This document shows positions 40,281 to 49,836 of a stretch of DNA of 64,000 nucleotides, piece after piece. How positions within the stretch are numbered: the first letter of the stretch is position 1; the number at the start of each line of letters is the position of its first letter. The stretch lies in the NCBI GenBank assembly GCA_963422775.4, contig CAUJSJ030000169.1:16982-80981 (forward strand), written 5' to 3'. Below the pieces are notes generated by a model. That model worked only from the letters and a program-made list of their open reading frames with translations. It had not been told where the DNA came from and did not search any database. The translations under genes were made by a program, and so were the position numbers. The DNA is from Pelomonas sp963422775. GTDB taxonomy: Bacteria; Pseudomonadota; Gammaproteobacteria; Burkholderiales; Burkholderiaceae_C.

Positions 40281-40967
40281 CTACAGCGGACCCTGTTGCG
40301 TGTTGCTCACGGCCGTCAGGCGTTCGAGGTCATGTACGCGCAGGCCACCCCGCAGCACGTCCACGAGGCCGAGCGCGCCGAGTTGCTTCAGCGCGACGTT
40401 GGCGCGCTGCCTCGATGTGCCCGCGAGCAGCGCGATGTCCGCTTGCGAGACGCGAAGCAGGGCCTTGCTTGAGGGCGACCTGCTCATCAGGTCGACGATG
40501 GCCCGCGCGATGCGCGACTCCAGCGAGGCGTGACGCGTGCAGATCGCCGAGCCGATCAGCATGCCCAGGCGCGCGTTCAGCAGATCCTGCACGAAGTGGT
40601 TGAAGCCCAGGCTGTTGGCCCGAAGGTGGCGGAACTGCGCCGCCGGGATCAGCACGGCGCGCGTTCTGCGCAGTGCCACGGCATCAAACTGCCAGGGCTG
40701 CGCCTTCAGCAGGGTGCCCTCGCCGAACCAGCCGCCATCGCCAACGGCGTCCAGCATGGTCTGGTCGCCATCGGCGTGGGTGACCGACAGCGAGACGAGG
40801 CCTTCGATGACGCCGACCCAATGTGAGGCCTGGGCGCCCACGACCGCCAGATGGGCGCCGCGCGCGAAGCAGCGTTCAACGGCAAATGCCTGCACATCCC
40901 TGAGGTCTTCAGGTGCGAGCAACTGTCCCAACGATGTGGTCTGGAGGTAGTCCCGCGCGTCCAACAT
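40281..40967 (-). CDS. Crp/Fnr family transcriptional regulator
   Basis: The 228-residue regulator has an N-terminal cyclic-nucleotide-binding-like beta roll (SHWVGVIEGLVSLSVTHADGD, GDGGWFGEGTLL) and a C-terminal helix-turn-helix (VSQADIALLAGTSRQRANVALKQLGALGLVDVLRGG). The Arg-rich cAMP motif of CRP and an iron-sulfur cysteine pattern of FNR are not evident, so the ligand is unknown. The next gene downstream is DUF899. Confidence 0.88.
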   Translation of the reverse strand: MLDARDYLQTTSLGQLLAPEDLRDVQAFAVERCFARGAHLAVVGAQASHWVGVIEGLVSLSVTHADGDQTMLDAVGDGGWFGEGTLLKAQPWQFDAVALRRTRAVLIPAAQFRHLRANSLGFNHFVQDLLNARLGMLIGSAICTRHASLESRIARAIVDLMSRSPSSKALLRVSQADIALLAGTSRQRANVALKQLGALGLVDVLRGGLRVHDLERLTAVSNTQQGPL

Positions 40968-41042
40968 GGCGCGCAGTTTAGGAGACGGATCGCCGCTCCC
41001 CGAGCGGCCTGCGGCCGCCGTGCAGCGGCCGCGATTCCAGTC

Positions 41043-41702
41043 TCAGCCCGGCTGCTTGGTGATGCGCAGATAGGGCTTGGGCGCCTTCCAGCCGGCCGGG
41101 AACAGCGTCTTGGCGTCTTCATCGCTGACCGAGCCGGCAATGATGACGTCCTCGCCCTGCTTCCAGTTCGCCGGCGTGGCGACCTTGTGCTTGGCGGTGA
41201 GCTGCAGGGAGTCCAGCACGCGCACGATCTCGTCGAAGTTGCGGCCCGTCGTCATGGGGTAGGTCAGGATCAGCTTGATGCGCTTGTCCGGCCCGACGAT
41301 GAACACCGATCGCACGGTGGCATTGTTGGCCGCGGTGCGGCCTTCGGACGTGCCTTCGATGTCGGCCGGCAGCATGTTGTAGAGCTTGGCGACGTTCAGG
41401 TCGCTGTCGCCGATCAGCGGGTACTTGGGCAGGTGGCCCTGGGTCTCCTCGATGTCGGCCGCCCAGCGGTGGTGGTTGTCCACCGGGTCGACCGACAGGC
41501 CGATCAGCTTGGCGTTGCGCTTCGTGAACTCGGGCTCGATCTTGGCCAGGTAGCCAAGCTCCGTCGTGCACACCGGAGTGAAGTCCTTGGGGTGCGAGAA
41601 CAGGATGGCCCACTGGTCGCCGATCCAGTCGTGGAACTTGATCTCGCCCTGGGTGGTCTGGGCGGTGAAGTCGGGGGCGATGTCGTTGATGCGCAGGGAC
41701 AT
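41043..41702 (-). CDS. 1-Cys peroxiredoxin (Prx6 type)
   Basis: This 219-residue peroxidase reduces hydrogen peroxide and organic peroxides. The peroxidatic cysteine is Cys45 in SHPKDFTPVCTTE, and the family C-terminal arm is present (VATPANWKQGEDVIIAGSVSDEDA, PYLRITKQP), including the TPANW motif that separates 1-Cys Prx6 from AhpC. No resolving cysteine is apparent. It lies downstream of the GlxA-type regulator on the same strand. Confidence 0.93.
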   Translation of the reverse strand: MSLRINDIAPDFTAQTTQGEIKFHDWIGDQWAILFSHPKDFTPVCTTELGYLAKIEPEFTKRNAKLIGLSVDPVDNHHRWAADIEETQGHLPKYPLIGDSDLNVAKLYNMLPADIEGTSEGRTAANNATVRSVFIVGPDKRIKLILTYPMTTGRNFDEIVRVLDSLQLTAKHKVATPANWKQGEDVIIAGSVSDEDAKTLFPAGWKAPKPYLRITKQPG

Positions 41703-41786
41703 GGTGGCTCCATGGGAGTGGGGGCGGGAGGTCAATGATAGGAATTCGACAAGCGCAGTTGCCGCATGAGCTTGCTCGGAACTCGT

Positions 41787-42788
41787 CTATCGCCCGGCGC
41801 CGCCGAACGACGCCCGGTAGGCTCGCGGCGCCAGCCCGAGGCGCGCCTGGAAATGGTGGCGCAGCGCCTGCACGCTGCCGAACCCCGCCTCCGCGGCGAT
41901 GCGCTCCACGCTCAGCGCGCTGGCCTCCAGCAGGCGCTGCGCCTCGGCCACGCGCTCGGCGACGAGCCAGTCGCCCGGCGGCTGGCCGGTGGCCTCGGTG
42001 AAGCGGCGCAGGAAGGTGCGCGGGCTCATCGCTGCGGCCTCGGCCATGCGCTCCACGGGCCACGGCGCGCGCAGGTTGGCGCGCACCTGCTCCAGCACGC
42101 CGGCCAGGCGGTGGCCGCGGTCGGCCGGCACCGGCCGCTCGATGAACTGGGCCTGGCCGCCGCTGCGGTGGGCCGGCATGACGAGGCGGCGCGCCACGCT
42201 GTTGGCCGCCTCCACGCCGAAGTCGCCGCGCACGATGTGCAGCATCAAGTCGATGCCGGCGGCGCTGCCGGCCGAGGTCAGCACGCGGTCTTCCTCGACG
42301 TACAGCACGTCGGCATCCACATCGACGGCCGGGTGGCGCTCGCGCAGCTTCGCGGCATACCGCCAGTGCGTGGCGGCGCGGCGGCCGTCCAGCAACCCGG
42401 TGGCCGCCAGCACGAAGGCGCCCGAGCAGATCGACGCCAGCCGCGCGCCGCGCTGCCAGGCCTGGCGCAGCCGCTGCGCGAAGGCCCCGGGCACCGGCAC
42501 GTCGGCGCCTTTCCAGCCGGCCATGACGATGAGGTCGGCGCGGTCCAGCAGTTCGAGGCCACCGTCGGTCGTCACGCGCAGCCCGCCGTGCGCGCGCAGC
42601 GGGCCCGGCTCGATGGCGGCGCTGGCGAAGCGGTACCAGCCCGGCCCCATCTCCGGCCGCGCCAGGCCGAAGATCTCGGCGGCGATGGCGAACTCGAAGG
42701 TGCACAGGCCGTCGTAGACCGGCACCACGACGAGCGGGCCAGCGAGGGGCCCGGTGGTGTTTGGCGTGATCTTGTCGATAGTCGTCAT
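41787..42788 (-). CDS. FtrA/GlxA-type AraC regulator with DJ-1/PfpI domain
   Basis: The 333-residue protein has an N-terminal DJ-1/PfpI-like domain (VVVPVYDGLCTFEFAIAAEIFG, ASICSGAFVLAATGLLDGRRAATHW) and a C-terminal AraC helix-turn-helix pair (PWPVERMAEAAAMSPRTFLRRF, LSVERIAAEAGFGSVQALRHHF). This is the FtrA/GlxA architecture. It is divergent from the rhodanese gene, a pairing I recognise as common in proteobacteria, and may control it. The effector is unknown. Confidence 0.9.
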   Translation of the reverse strand: MTTIDKITPNTTGPLAGPLVVVPVYDGLCTFEFAIAAEIFGLARPEMGPGWYRFASAAIEPGPLRAHGGLRVTTDGGLELLDRADLIVMAGWKGADVPVPGAFAQRLRQAWQRGARLASICSGAFVLAATGLLDGRRAATHWRYAAKLRERHPAVDVDADVLYVEEDRVLTSAGSAAGIDLMLHIVRGDFGVEAANSVARRLVMPAHRSGGQAQFIERPVPADRGHRLAGVLEQVRANLRAPWPVERMAEAAAMSPRTFLRRFTEATGQPPGDWLVAERVAEAQRLLEASALSVERIAAEAGFGSVQALRHHFQARLGLAPRAYRASFGGAGR

Positions 42789-42852
42789 GGGCGCCAATTG
42801 TGGGGCGAGCCGGCGGCTGTGACCATGGCGGCGTCTTTCAACGGAGCCCACC

Positions 42853-43248
42853 ATGCCCTCTCAAGTTGCCGCCATCCCCGCCGCCCCCGCCCCTCTGGCC
42901 GAGGCGCATTTCGCCGCCGAGTTCACCTTCGAGGCCGACTGCTGGGATGTGCATGACGCCTTCAGCCGCGGCGAGGTCGACTTCGTGCTGCTCGACGTGC
43001 GCTCGGCCGAGCTGTTCGCGCGCGGCCACGTGCCCGGCGCCATCCATTTTCCGCACGGCAAGCTCGTCGAGAGCAAGCTGGCCACCTGGCCGGCCGACAC
43101 CCTGTTCGTGACCTACTGCGCCGGGCCGCACTGCAACGGCGCGGCCCGGGGCGCACTGCGACTGGCGCGGCTGGGCCGGCCCGTGAAGATCATGGCCGGC
43201 GGCGTCACCGGATGGCTGGACGAAGGCTTCGAGCTGGCGACGGCCTGA
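42853..43248 (+). CDS. Rhodanese-like sulfurtransferase
   Basis: The 131-residue protein is a single rhodanese domain with DFVLLDVRSAELFARGHVPGAIHFPHGKL and the active-site loop YCAGPHCNGA (Cys89 as persulfide-carrying residue). The loop is six residues long, typical of sulfur rather than Cdc25-like phosphatase rhodaneses. It is divergent from the FtrA/GlxA-type regulator with a 64-base gap that must hold both promoters. Confidence 0.9.
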   Translation: MPSQVAAIPAAPAPLAEAHFAAEFTFEADCWDVHDAFSRGEVDFVLLDVRSAELFARGHVPGAIHFPHGKLVESKLATWPADTLFVTYCAGPHCNGAARGALRLARLGRPVKIMAGGVTGWLDEGFELATA

Positions 43249-43274
43249 GCTTCAAGCGCGGCTAGCATGTCGTG

Positions 43275-45488
43275 ATGAAGATCCTCATGACCCTGCTGGC
43301 TGCCGTCTGCGTCACAAGCGCAGCCCCGGCCCAGCCCCCCGTTCCGCTGACGCTCGAACGCCTCACCGCCGACCCGCCGCTCGCCGGCCGCCTGCCTCGC
43401 CAGGCCGAGATCTCGCCCGGCGGGCAGTGGGTCAGCTTCCTGCGGCCCTCGCAGGCCGACAGCGAAGTGCTGGAGCTGTGGGCCCAGCCGAGCAACGGCG
43501 GCGAGCCGCGCAAGCTCGTCGCCGCGGCAGACCTGCTCGGCGGCGCCGCCCAGCAGCTCAGCGAGGCCGAGAAGATGGCGCTGGAGCGTCAGCGCATCAA
43601 CCAGCGCGGCATCACCGGTTACCAGTGGTGCGGTGGCGACGACAGCGCACTGCTCTTCCCGCTGTCGGGCGACCTTTACCTGGTCAGGCTGAGTGCCAGC
43701 GGTCCGCAGGCCCAGCGGCTGACGAACACCCCCGATGCCCCCAAGCAGGACCCACGCTGCGCCCCCGACGGCAAGACCCTGGCCTATGTGCAGGGCGGTG
43801 AGCTGATGGTGCTGCTGTTGCAGGCCGGCGCCCAGCCGCGCCCGCTGTTCGGTGCGCGCATGAATCCCAACGCCACCTGGGGCCTGGCCGAGTTCATCGC
43901 CGGGGAGGAACTGGGCCGGCATCGCGGCTACTGGTGGAGCCCGGATGGCCGCCAGTTGCTGGCCCTGCGAGTCGACGAATCACGCGTCGGCTTGAAGACG
44001 CGGGCGCAGATTTTTGCGGACCGCACCGAGATGACGGAACAACGCTATCCGGCTGCGGGTGAAGCGAATGCCACGGTCTCCGCCTTTGTCATCAGCGTTG
44101 CGACTGCACAGGCGCGCGCGCTGCCGCTGCCCGCCAACGCCGAATACATTTCCCGCGCCGGCTGGTTCGCCGACGGCACACCCTGGCTGCAATGGTTCAA
44201 CCGCGAGCAGACGCGGCTGACGCTGACCGAATTCAAGGCGGGCGTTGCAGCACACGACATCACCGCCGAGACCGACGCCGCCTGGGTCGGCGTGCACGAC
44301 GACCTCATCGAGACGCCGCGTGGCCTGCTCTGGTCCAGCGAGGCCACGGGCCGGCGCCAGTTGCTGCTGATCGACCGTGCCACCGGCACGCGCAAGCCGC
44401 TGACGCAGGCCGCCGAGCCCGTCGCGCGTGCCGTCTGCGTGGGTGACCAGGGCGTCGTCTTCGCCGCCGCGGGCGACCGTGGCAAGGCGCAGGACCTCTA
44501 CCTCGTGCCGCTGGCCGGTGGCCAGGCCCTGGCCCTGCCCGGCACCGCCCAGCGCCAGTGGCGTGACGCCAAGGCCGACAGCGCCTGCGCCCGCCTGCTC
44601 GTCACCCAGTCCGCCTGGGGGCAGCCGCCGCGGCTGGAGCTGCGCACGCTGGGCCAGGCCAGCGCCATCGCGCTGGCGGGCGATGCGCCCGACCCGGCGC
44701 TCAAGGCCTTCAGCAACACGCCGCTGGCGCTGGACCTGACCGCCGCCGACGGCCGCACGCCGCTGAACGCCTTCTTCTTCGCGGCCCACGGTGGCCGCGA
44801 AGGCAAGCATCCCGTCATCGTGCTGGCCTACGGCGGCCCCGGCGCCGCCACGGTCGGCTGGGGCTGGGGGCGCGACATGCCGTTGATCGCCTACTGGCAG
44901 CAGCGCGGCTACGGCGTGCTGATGCTGGACACGCGCGGCATGGAGCACCGTGACCGCGAGTTCAGGCGCGCCCATTTCCGCAGCTTTGGCCAGGTCGAGG
45001 TGGCCGACCTGTTCGCCGCCGTGCGCCAGCTGCCCGGCCGCGTGAACAGCGTGGACGCGGCGCGCATCGGCTTCTTCGGCTGGAGCTACGGCGGCTTCCT
45101 GGGTGCGCGGGCGATGCTGGACGCCGACACGCCGTTCGCCGCCGCCGTGGCCGTCGCGCCGGTGACGGACTGGACGCTCTACGACACGGCCTACACCGAG
45201 CGCTACCTCGGCCTGCCGGACGGCGGCAAGGCCGCGACGTATGCCAGCGCCAATCTGCCCTCTCGCGCCAGCCTGCTGAGCAAGCCGCTGCTGCTCGTGC
45301 ACGGCACCGCCGACGACAACGTGCTGTTCGAGCACACGCTGCGCCTCGTCGAGGCCTTGCAGACCGCCGGCAAGACCTTTGACCTGCAGATCTACCCCGG
45401 CAAGGCCCACGGCATCGCCGGCCGCGCGGCGCGGCTGCATCTGTACCGCACGATGGATGCCTTCTTCGAGCGGCACCTGAAGCCATGA
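43275..45488 (+). CDS. S9-family prolyl oligopeptidase (dipeptidyl peptidase IV-like)
   Basis: The 737-residue secreted serine peptidase has a signal peptide (MTLLAAVCVTSAAPAQ), a DPP IV-type beta-propeller (PNATWGLAEFIAGEELGRHRGYWWSPDG holds the Glu pair region) and a C-terminal alpha/beta hydrolase domain. The catalytic triad is Ser604 (GWSYGG), Asp680 (HGTADDNV) and His712 (KAHGI). It removes N-terminal dipeptides after proline in known relatives. ATG 43275 is preferred to a GTG one codon earlier. Its stop overlaps the SUI1 gene start (ATGA). Confidence 0.93.
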   Translation: MKILMTLLAAVCVTSAAPAQPPVPLTLERLTADPPLAGRLPRQAEISPGGQWVSFLRPSQADSEVLELWAQPSNGGEPRKLVAAADLLGGAAQQLSEAEKMALERQRINQRGITGYQWCGGDDSALLFPLSGDLYLVRLSASGPQAQRLTNTPDAPKQDPRCAPDGKTLAYVQGGELMVLLLQAGAQPRPLFGARMNPNATWGLAEFIAGEELGRHRGYWWSPDGRQLLALRVDESRVGLKTRAQIFADRTEMTEQRYPAAGEANATVSAFVISVATAQARALPLPANAEYISRAGWFADGTPWLQWFNREQTRLTLTEFKAGVAAHDITAETDAAWVGVHDDLIETPRGLLWSSEATGRRQLLLIDRATGTRKPLTQAAEPVARAVCVGDQGVVFAAAGDRGKAQDLYLVPLAGGQALALPGTAQRQWRDAKADSACARLLVTQSAWGQPPRLELRTLGQASAIALAGDAPDPALKAFSNTPLALDLTAADGRTPLNAFFFAAHGGREGKHPVIVLAYGGPGAATVGWGWGRDMPLIAYWQQRGYGVLMLDTRGMEHRDREFRRAHFRSFGQVEVADLFAAVRQLPGRVNSVDAARIGFFGWSYGGFLGARAMLDADTPFAAAVAVAPVTDWTLYDTAYTERYLGLPDGGKAATYASANLPSRASLLSKPLLLVHGTADDNVLFEHTLRLVEALQTAGKTFDLQIYPGKAHGIAGRAARLHLYRTMDAFFERHLKP

Positions 45489-45829
45489 GCCTCGTCTATT
45501 CGACCGACGTCGGCCGCGTCTGCGCGGGCTGCGGCCAGCCCATCGCGCAATGCGTCTGCAAGGCCAAGGTCCGCCCCACCGGCGACGGCGTCGTGCGCGT
45601 CAGCCGTGAGACGGCCGGCCGCAAGGGCAAGGGCGTCACCGTCATCAAGGGCCTGCCGCTGGACGACGCGGCGCTCACCGCGCTGGCCAAGCAGCTCAAG
45701 GCCTTGTGCGGCAGCGGCGGCACCGTCAAGGACGGCGTGGTCGAGATCCAGGGCGACCACCTCGACAAGATCCTGGCCTGGCTGAAGACGCGGCCCGAAG
45801 GCTGGACGGTCAAGCGGGCTGGGGGCTGA
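45485..45829 (+). CDS. SUI1/YciH-family translation initiation factor-like protein
   Basis: The 114-residue protein has an N-terminal four-cysteine cluster (CAGCGQPIAQCVCK) and an eIF1/SUI1 domain (VVRVSRETAGRKGKGVTVIKGLPLDD, LKALCGSGGTVKDGVVEIQGDH). YciH-type proteins bind the 30S subunit and affect initiation fidelity in E. coli. Its ATG overlaps the peptidase stop by 4 bases. Confidence 0.92.
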   Translation: MSLVYSTDVGRVCAGCGQPIAQCVCKAKVRPTGDGVVRVSRETAGRKGKGVTVIKGLPLDDAALTALAKQLKALCGSGGTVKDGVVEIQGDHLDKILAWLKTRPEGWTVKRAGG

Positions 45830-45835
45830 ATCAGG

Positions 45836-46957
45836 GTGATCCGCTTCGGCCCCTGGAGCACCACGCTGGGCCTGGGCGCGCTGTTCGCGCTGGCCGTGGC
45901 CGCGGCGCTGGTGGCCGACCCGCGCCTGCGCCGCGCCAACCGCTGGGTGGCGGCGTTGCTTGTCGTCATGGCGCTCAAGCTCACGCCCTATGCCATCGGC
46001 TACGCGGGCTTTTACGACGCCTACCCCTGGCTGAGCTTCGCGCCGCTGGACCATGGCCTGGCCTTCGGCCCGCTGCTGTGGCTGCACGTGCAGCAGCGCA
46101 CCCGCGAGCGGCCGCCGCCGCGCTGGGCCTGGCACCTGCTGCCGGCCGCCGTTGTCGCCCTTTACTTCGCGGCCTGCTTCACGCAACCGCTGGCCTGGAA
46201 GGAGCACTGGAACGACGCCGTCCATGCCCGCTTCGTCGACCCGGCGCTGACCTGGGCCGGCCTCGTCTCGCTGAGCGTCTACCTCGCGCTGGCCTGGCGC
46301 CGGCACCGCGACTTCCAGGCCTGGCTGGCCCAGCATGTCAGCAATGCCGACGAGCACCGCTACAGCAGCCTGGCGGGCACGCTGGCCGCGCTCGCCGTGC
46401 TGCTGGCCATCAGCCTGCCCTACGAGGCGGCCACCGCGCTGTGGCGGCTGAACTACTTCGACCGGTTCGGCCTCTACCTGGCGCTGACCCTCATCGTCTT
46501 CGCGCTGGGCCTGGAGGCCTGGCGGCATGCCGGCCAGCGCCACCCGCTGGAGCCGGATGAGGCGCCGGACCAGGCGCCAAACGATCCACCCGCCGAGCCG
46601 CCGGCCCCGCGCGCGCCGCCCGACTGGGCTGCCCTGGGCGCCGCCTGGCGCGCGCGCACCGAGGCAGATGCCTGGTTCCGCGACCCCGAGCTGGGCCTGG
46701 ACGGCCTGGCCCGGCGCCTGGGCACCAACACCAGCTACCTGTCGCGTGCCTTCAACGAAGGCCTGGGCCAGGGCTTTGCCGACGTCATCGGCGGCCTGCG
46801 CGTGGCCTGGGTGCAGCAGCGGCTGGCGGCCGGCGCGGGCGATGAATTGCTCGACCTGGCGCTGCAGGCAGGCTTTGCCTCCAAGACCAGCTTCAACCGC
46901 GTCTTCAAGGCGCAGACCGGCATGACGCCCTCGGCCTGGCGGCGTGCCAGATCCTGA
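45836..46957 (+). CDS. Membrane-anchored AraC-family transcriptional regulator, GTG start
   Basis: The 373-residue protein starts at GTG 45836. Its N-terminal 240 residues contain about seven hydrophobic helices (LGALFALAVAAALVA, WHLLPAAVVALYFAACF, LAGTLAALAVLLAISL, FGLYLALTLIVFALGLEAW). A proline-rich linker and a C-terminal AraC helix-turn-helix pair follow (LGLDGLARRLGTNTSYLSRAFNEGLG, ELLDLALQAGFASKTSFNRVFKAQTGMTPSAWRRA). Such proteins transmit a membrane signal to DNA. It precedes the S41 peptidase gene by 73 bases and may control it. Confidence 0.87.
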   Translation: MIRFGPWSTTLGLGALFALAVAAALVADPRLRRANRWVAALLVVMALKLTPYAIGYAGFYDAYPWLSFAPLDHGLAFGPLLWLHVQQRTRERPPPRWAWHLLPAAVVALYFAACFTQPLAWKEHWNDAVHARFVDPALTWAGLVSLSVYLALAWRRHRDFQAWLAQHVSNADEHRYSSLAGTLAALAVLLAISLPYEAATALWRLNYFDRFGLYLALTLIVFALGLEAWRHAGQRHPLEPDEAPDQAPNDPPAEPPAPRAPPDWAALGAAWRARTEADAWFRDPELGLDGLARRLGTNTSYLSRAFNEGLGQGFADVIGGLRVAWVQQRLAAGAGDELLDLALQAGFASKTSFNRVFKAQTGMTPSAWRRARS

Positions 46958-47030
46958 AAAAGCAAGCTGCGGCGGGCACTTGCCGGAATCTGGTTCGCGC
47001 GCCGCGCGGCAGGCTGCGACGCTTGCCGCC

Positions 47031-48461
47031 ATGAAAGCCCTGTTCCTCGCCCTCTGTCTGACCCTGTCCTTCGCCACCGCCCGGGCCGCGCCCGAGCTCA
47101 GCGCCGAGCAGGCCCAGCGCGACCTGCGCATCCTGCAACGCGCCTTCGTGGACCTGCACCCGGGCCTGTACCGCTACGCCACGCCGGCCGAGATCGAGGC
47201 CGGCTTTGCGGCTGCCCAGGCCGAAGTGGCGGGCGGCGCCAGCCGCGCCCAGCTCTACCTGCTGGCCACGCGCCTGGCCGCGGCGGTGCGCTGCGGCCAT
47301 ACGTGGACCAACCCGTCCAACCAGCCGCCGGCCGTGCAGGCTCTGCTGGGGCAGCAGACCCTGCCGCTGGTGCTGCGCTGGGTCGAAGGCCGCATTCGCG
47401 TCATGGCCAGCGCGAGTCCGGCCGTGCCGGCCGGCAGCGAGCTGCTGGCCATCGATGGCCGCACGCCGGGCGCCATCGCCGCCGCGCTGCTGCCCTATCT
47501 GCGCGCCGACGGCAGCAGCGACGGCAAGCGGCTGGCCCAGCTCGACGACGACGAGAACGGCGGCGCGATGCAGCGCCTGTTCTCGATGCTGTTCCCGCCC
47601 GGGCCGCAGGGCTGGCGGCTGCAGCTGTCTGGTGGCCATGAGGTGCTGGTGCCGGCCATGACGGCCGCCGAGCGCGAGCAGGCGCTGCAGGCCGCCGGCT
47701 GGCGCGCGCCCGACCCGGCCTGGCGCCTGCGCATCGACGGGGCGACCGCGGTGCTGACGCTGCCGACCTTCGCGTTCTGGCGCGGCGGCTTCGATGCGGC
47801 GGCCTTCCTCGACCGCAGCTTCGACGAACTGCGCACGCGGGGCATCCGCCGGCTCGTCATCGACCTGCGCGCCAACGAAGGCGGCGACGACGCCATCGGC
47901 CGCATGCTGCTCGCCCATCTGATCGCGGCGCCCCACACGCAGCCGGGCGGCCGGCGCGAGTCCGCCTACGAACGCGTGCCCTACGTGCTGGCGCGCTACC
48001 TCGACACCTGGGACTTCGGCTTCTTCGACCGTACCGGCCAGGTCACGCGCACCGAGGGCCCGAATCAGACCGGCAATTGGCGCCTGCCGGACAGCCCGCC
48101 AACGGTCACCATGCCGGCCGCGCGGCCTTTCCAGGGCAAGGTCGTCGCGCTGGTCGGCCCACAGAACAGCTCGGCCGGCTACCTGATCGCCCGCGACCTC
48201 AAGGCCAGCGGCGCGGCCACGCTGCTGGGCCAGCCCACCGGCGGCAATCTGCGCGGCCTGAACGGCGGGCAGCTGGCCTGGATCACGCTGCCGGCGTCGG
48301 GCGTGGCGGTGGACATCCCGCTGCTGGCCCACTTCGCGCCCGGCGAGCCGCCGGATGCCGGTGTGCAGCCGGACGTCGTCGTGCGGCCGCGCTGGGCCGA
48401 CGTGGCGGCGGGTGTGGATGCCGAGCTGGCCGCCGCGCTGCGGCTGCTGGCGGATTACTGA
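47031..48461 (+). CDS. S41-family peptidase
   Basis: The 476-residue protein has a signal peptide (MKALFLALCLTLSFATARA), an N-terminal helical tricorn-core-like region, a PDZ-like central part and the S41 catalytic domain (RRLVIDLRANEGGDDAIG, VVALVGPQNSSAGYLIARDLKASG). The Ser of NSSAGY is the expected nucleophile, and TGGNLRGLNGG follows. It resembles tail-specific-protease relatives but lacks a strong PDZ signature. The stop overlaps the convergent gene at 48455 by 7 bases. Confidence 0.88.
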   Translation: MKALFLALCLTLSFATARAAPELSAEQAQRDLRILQRAFVDLHPGLYRYATPAEIEAGFAAAQAEVAGGASRAQLYLLATRLAAAVRCGHTWTNPSNQPPAVQALLGQQTLPLVLRWVEGRIRVMASASPAVPAGSELLAIDGRTPGAIAAALLPYLRADGSSDGKRLAQLDDDENGGAMQRLFSMLFPPGPQGWRLQLSGGHEVLVPAMTAAEREQALQAAGWRAPDPAWRLRIDGATAVLTLPTFAFWRGGFDAAAFLDRSFDELRTRGIRRLVIDLRANEGGDDAIGRMLLAHLIAAPHTQPGGRRESAYERVPYVLARYLDTWDFGFFDRTGQVTRTEGPNQTGNWRLPDSPPTVTMPAARPFQGKVVALVGPQNSSAGYLIARDLKASGAATLLGQPTGGNLRGLNGGQLAWITLPASGVAVDIPLLAHFAPGEPPDAGVQPDVVVRPRWADVAAGVDAELAAALRLLADY

Positions 48462-48979
48462 AGGCCCTGGCGCGCCTTCTCGCGGGCCATGTAGTTGGCT
48501 TGCGCCTGGTCGCGTTCGCGCTGCACGCGCGTCTCGCGCGTCTCCCAGTCGCCACAGCTGAAGTAGGAGCCACCGAACAGCCAGCCGCCGAGGCTGGAGC
48601 TGTCCACGGCGCGGCCCTCGCCGGCCGTGCAGACCATGGCGGCCTTGGAGCTGCTCTGCTCGGCCAGCGCTTCCTGCACGAGCATGGAGCGCGACATCAA
48701 CACCGAGGCCGGCATGGCCATGGCCAGCAGCACGCCGCCGATGACGACACCCTTGGCCCAGCGCGGCAGGCCCGGTTCCTGCGGCGCCGGGGCTGGCCGG
48801 GCCTGGGGCTGCGGCCGACTCAGCGGCAGCGTGGCCGTGAAGGTGGTGGTGTCGCCCGCCCGGGTGCCGGCGGTGCGCGTGGTGCCGCTGCGGCCGCCGC
48901 CAGCGCCGCTCAGCAGACGCGGCTGGGCGGGTGACGAGGCGGTGCTGGAGGGCGGGGAAGGGGGCTTGACGGTGGGCAT
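48455..48979 (-). CDS. Hypothetical single-pass membrane protein
   Basis: The 174-residue protein has a Ser/Thr/Pro-rich N-terminal half, a single hydrophobic segment (WAKGVVIGGVLLAMAMPASVLM) at about 75-95 and a C-terminal region with Cys residues (MVCTAGEGRAVDSS, YFSCGDWE) and a charged helix. No domain is recognised. The frame is long relative to chance in this GC-rich sequence, and its ATG has no obvious partner gene. Function is unknown. Confidence 0.55.
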   Translation of the reverse strand: MPTVKPPSPPSSTASSPAQPRLLSGAGGGRSGTTRTAGTRAGDTTTFTATLPLSRPQPQARPAPAPQEPGLPRWAKGVVIGGVLLAMAMPASVLMSRSMLVQEALAEQSSSKAAMVCTAGEGRAVDSSSLGGWLFGGSYFSCGDWETRETRVQRERDQAQANYMAREKARQGLQ

Positions 48980-49190
48980 GGTGCAGGCCGGCAGCGGGGC
49001 CGGTTGGCATGCTATTTAGAGGCTTTTCGTAGAGTGTGAGGAATTGCAAGGCGACGCGCGGCGGCGGCGGAATTCGCGGAGAAGTTCACGCTGTCAGGGA
49101 TCGGGCGATGGCGGACATCGCTTGCTTCACCGCGGGCGGAACTTGGCTTCCTTCATCCTTCAGTCGGGTGGCGCATACCGGCCAAAGCCG

Positions 49191-49643
49191 TCATTCGAGG
49201 TTGAGCAGGCCACGCAGCATGTTGATCCGTGCGACGTCCTCCCGGTAGGGTGCGAATTCCTTCCAGCGCATCAGCAGATCGAGCCACTCAGCGAGGAACT
49301 CTGAATCAGTCTGCAAGCTGGCTTTCTCTGCAGCCCACCGCTCTTCGCGTTCAACCATCGCCGCCCGCATCTGGTGAGACTCGGTCCAGCACGCAGCACA
49401 AAACTTGCGGCGCTGATCGATGCTGGCCTTCTTGACCTCAAACGTGTACTTCTGATCCAGCGCGGTGAAAACACAGGAAGCCCCGCACCGCCGGCAAGCG
49501 TATGGTTCGTCGACATACTCGCGCTTGAAGTGAAACGAGACAGAGCGCTTGCTCTGCGCCGACCATTGATCCGGGTCCGCCGTAATCAACGTCTGATGAA
49601 CGAGTTTTTCTCGCTTTGCCATGGACTCATTTTGCGTCGTCAT
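49191..49643 (-). CDS. Zinc-ribbon domain protein of unknown function
   Basis: The 150-residue protein has a zinc ribbon with CRRCGASC and a second pair CAAC (YACRRCGASCVFTALDQKYTFEV, RRKFCAACW), followed by a charged helical C-terminus. It resembles the probable zinc-ribbon proteins of the zf-trcl/Tbcl type found in several proteobacteria. Its GC content is visibly lower than that of its neighbours, which hints at transfer. It stands alone in a 49.0-49.84 kb stretch with little else. Confidence 0.7.
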   Translation of the reverse strand: MTTQNESMAKREKLVHQTLITADPDQWSAQSKRSVSFHFKREYVDEPYACRRCGASCVFTALDQKYTFEVKKASIDQRRKFCAACWTESHQMRAAMVEREERWAAEKASLQTDSEFLAEWLDLLMRWKEFAPYREDVARINMLRGLLNLE

Positions 49644-49836
49644 TGGCAGGGTCGCCTGGGACGTGCTTGGTTAGCAATTGCCTCAACGCAGGTGTTGGCG
49701 ATCAGTAGAAAGTTGCCGAGGGGCAGCGGCCAGACTGCCGCTGCAACGGTCCGCTCCCGCTGCGATGCATTCGTCGAGCCGAATTGACGGACTGCCCGCC
49801 CCGGAGTCGCCTGCAGTTGCCCATCGAACACCTGCC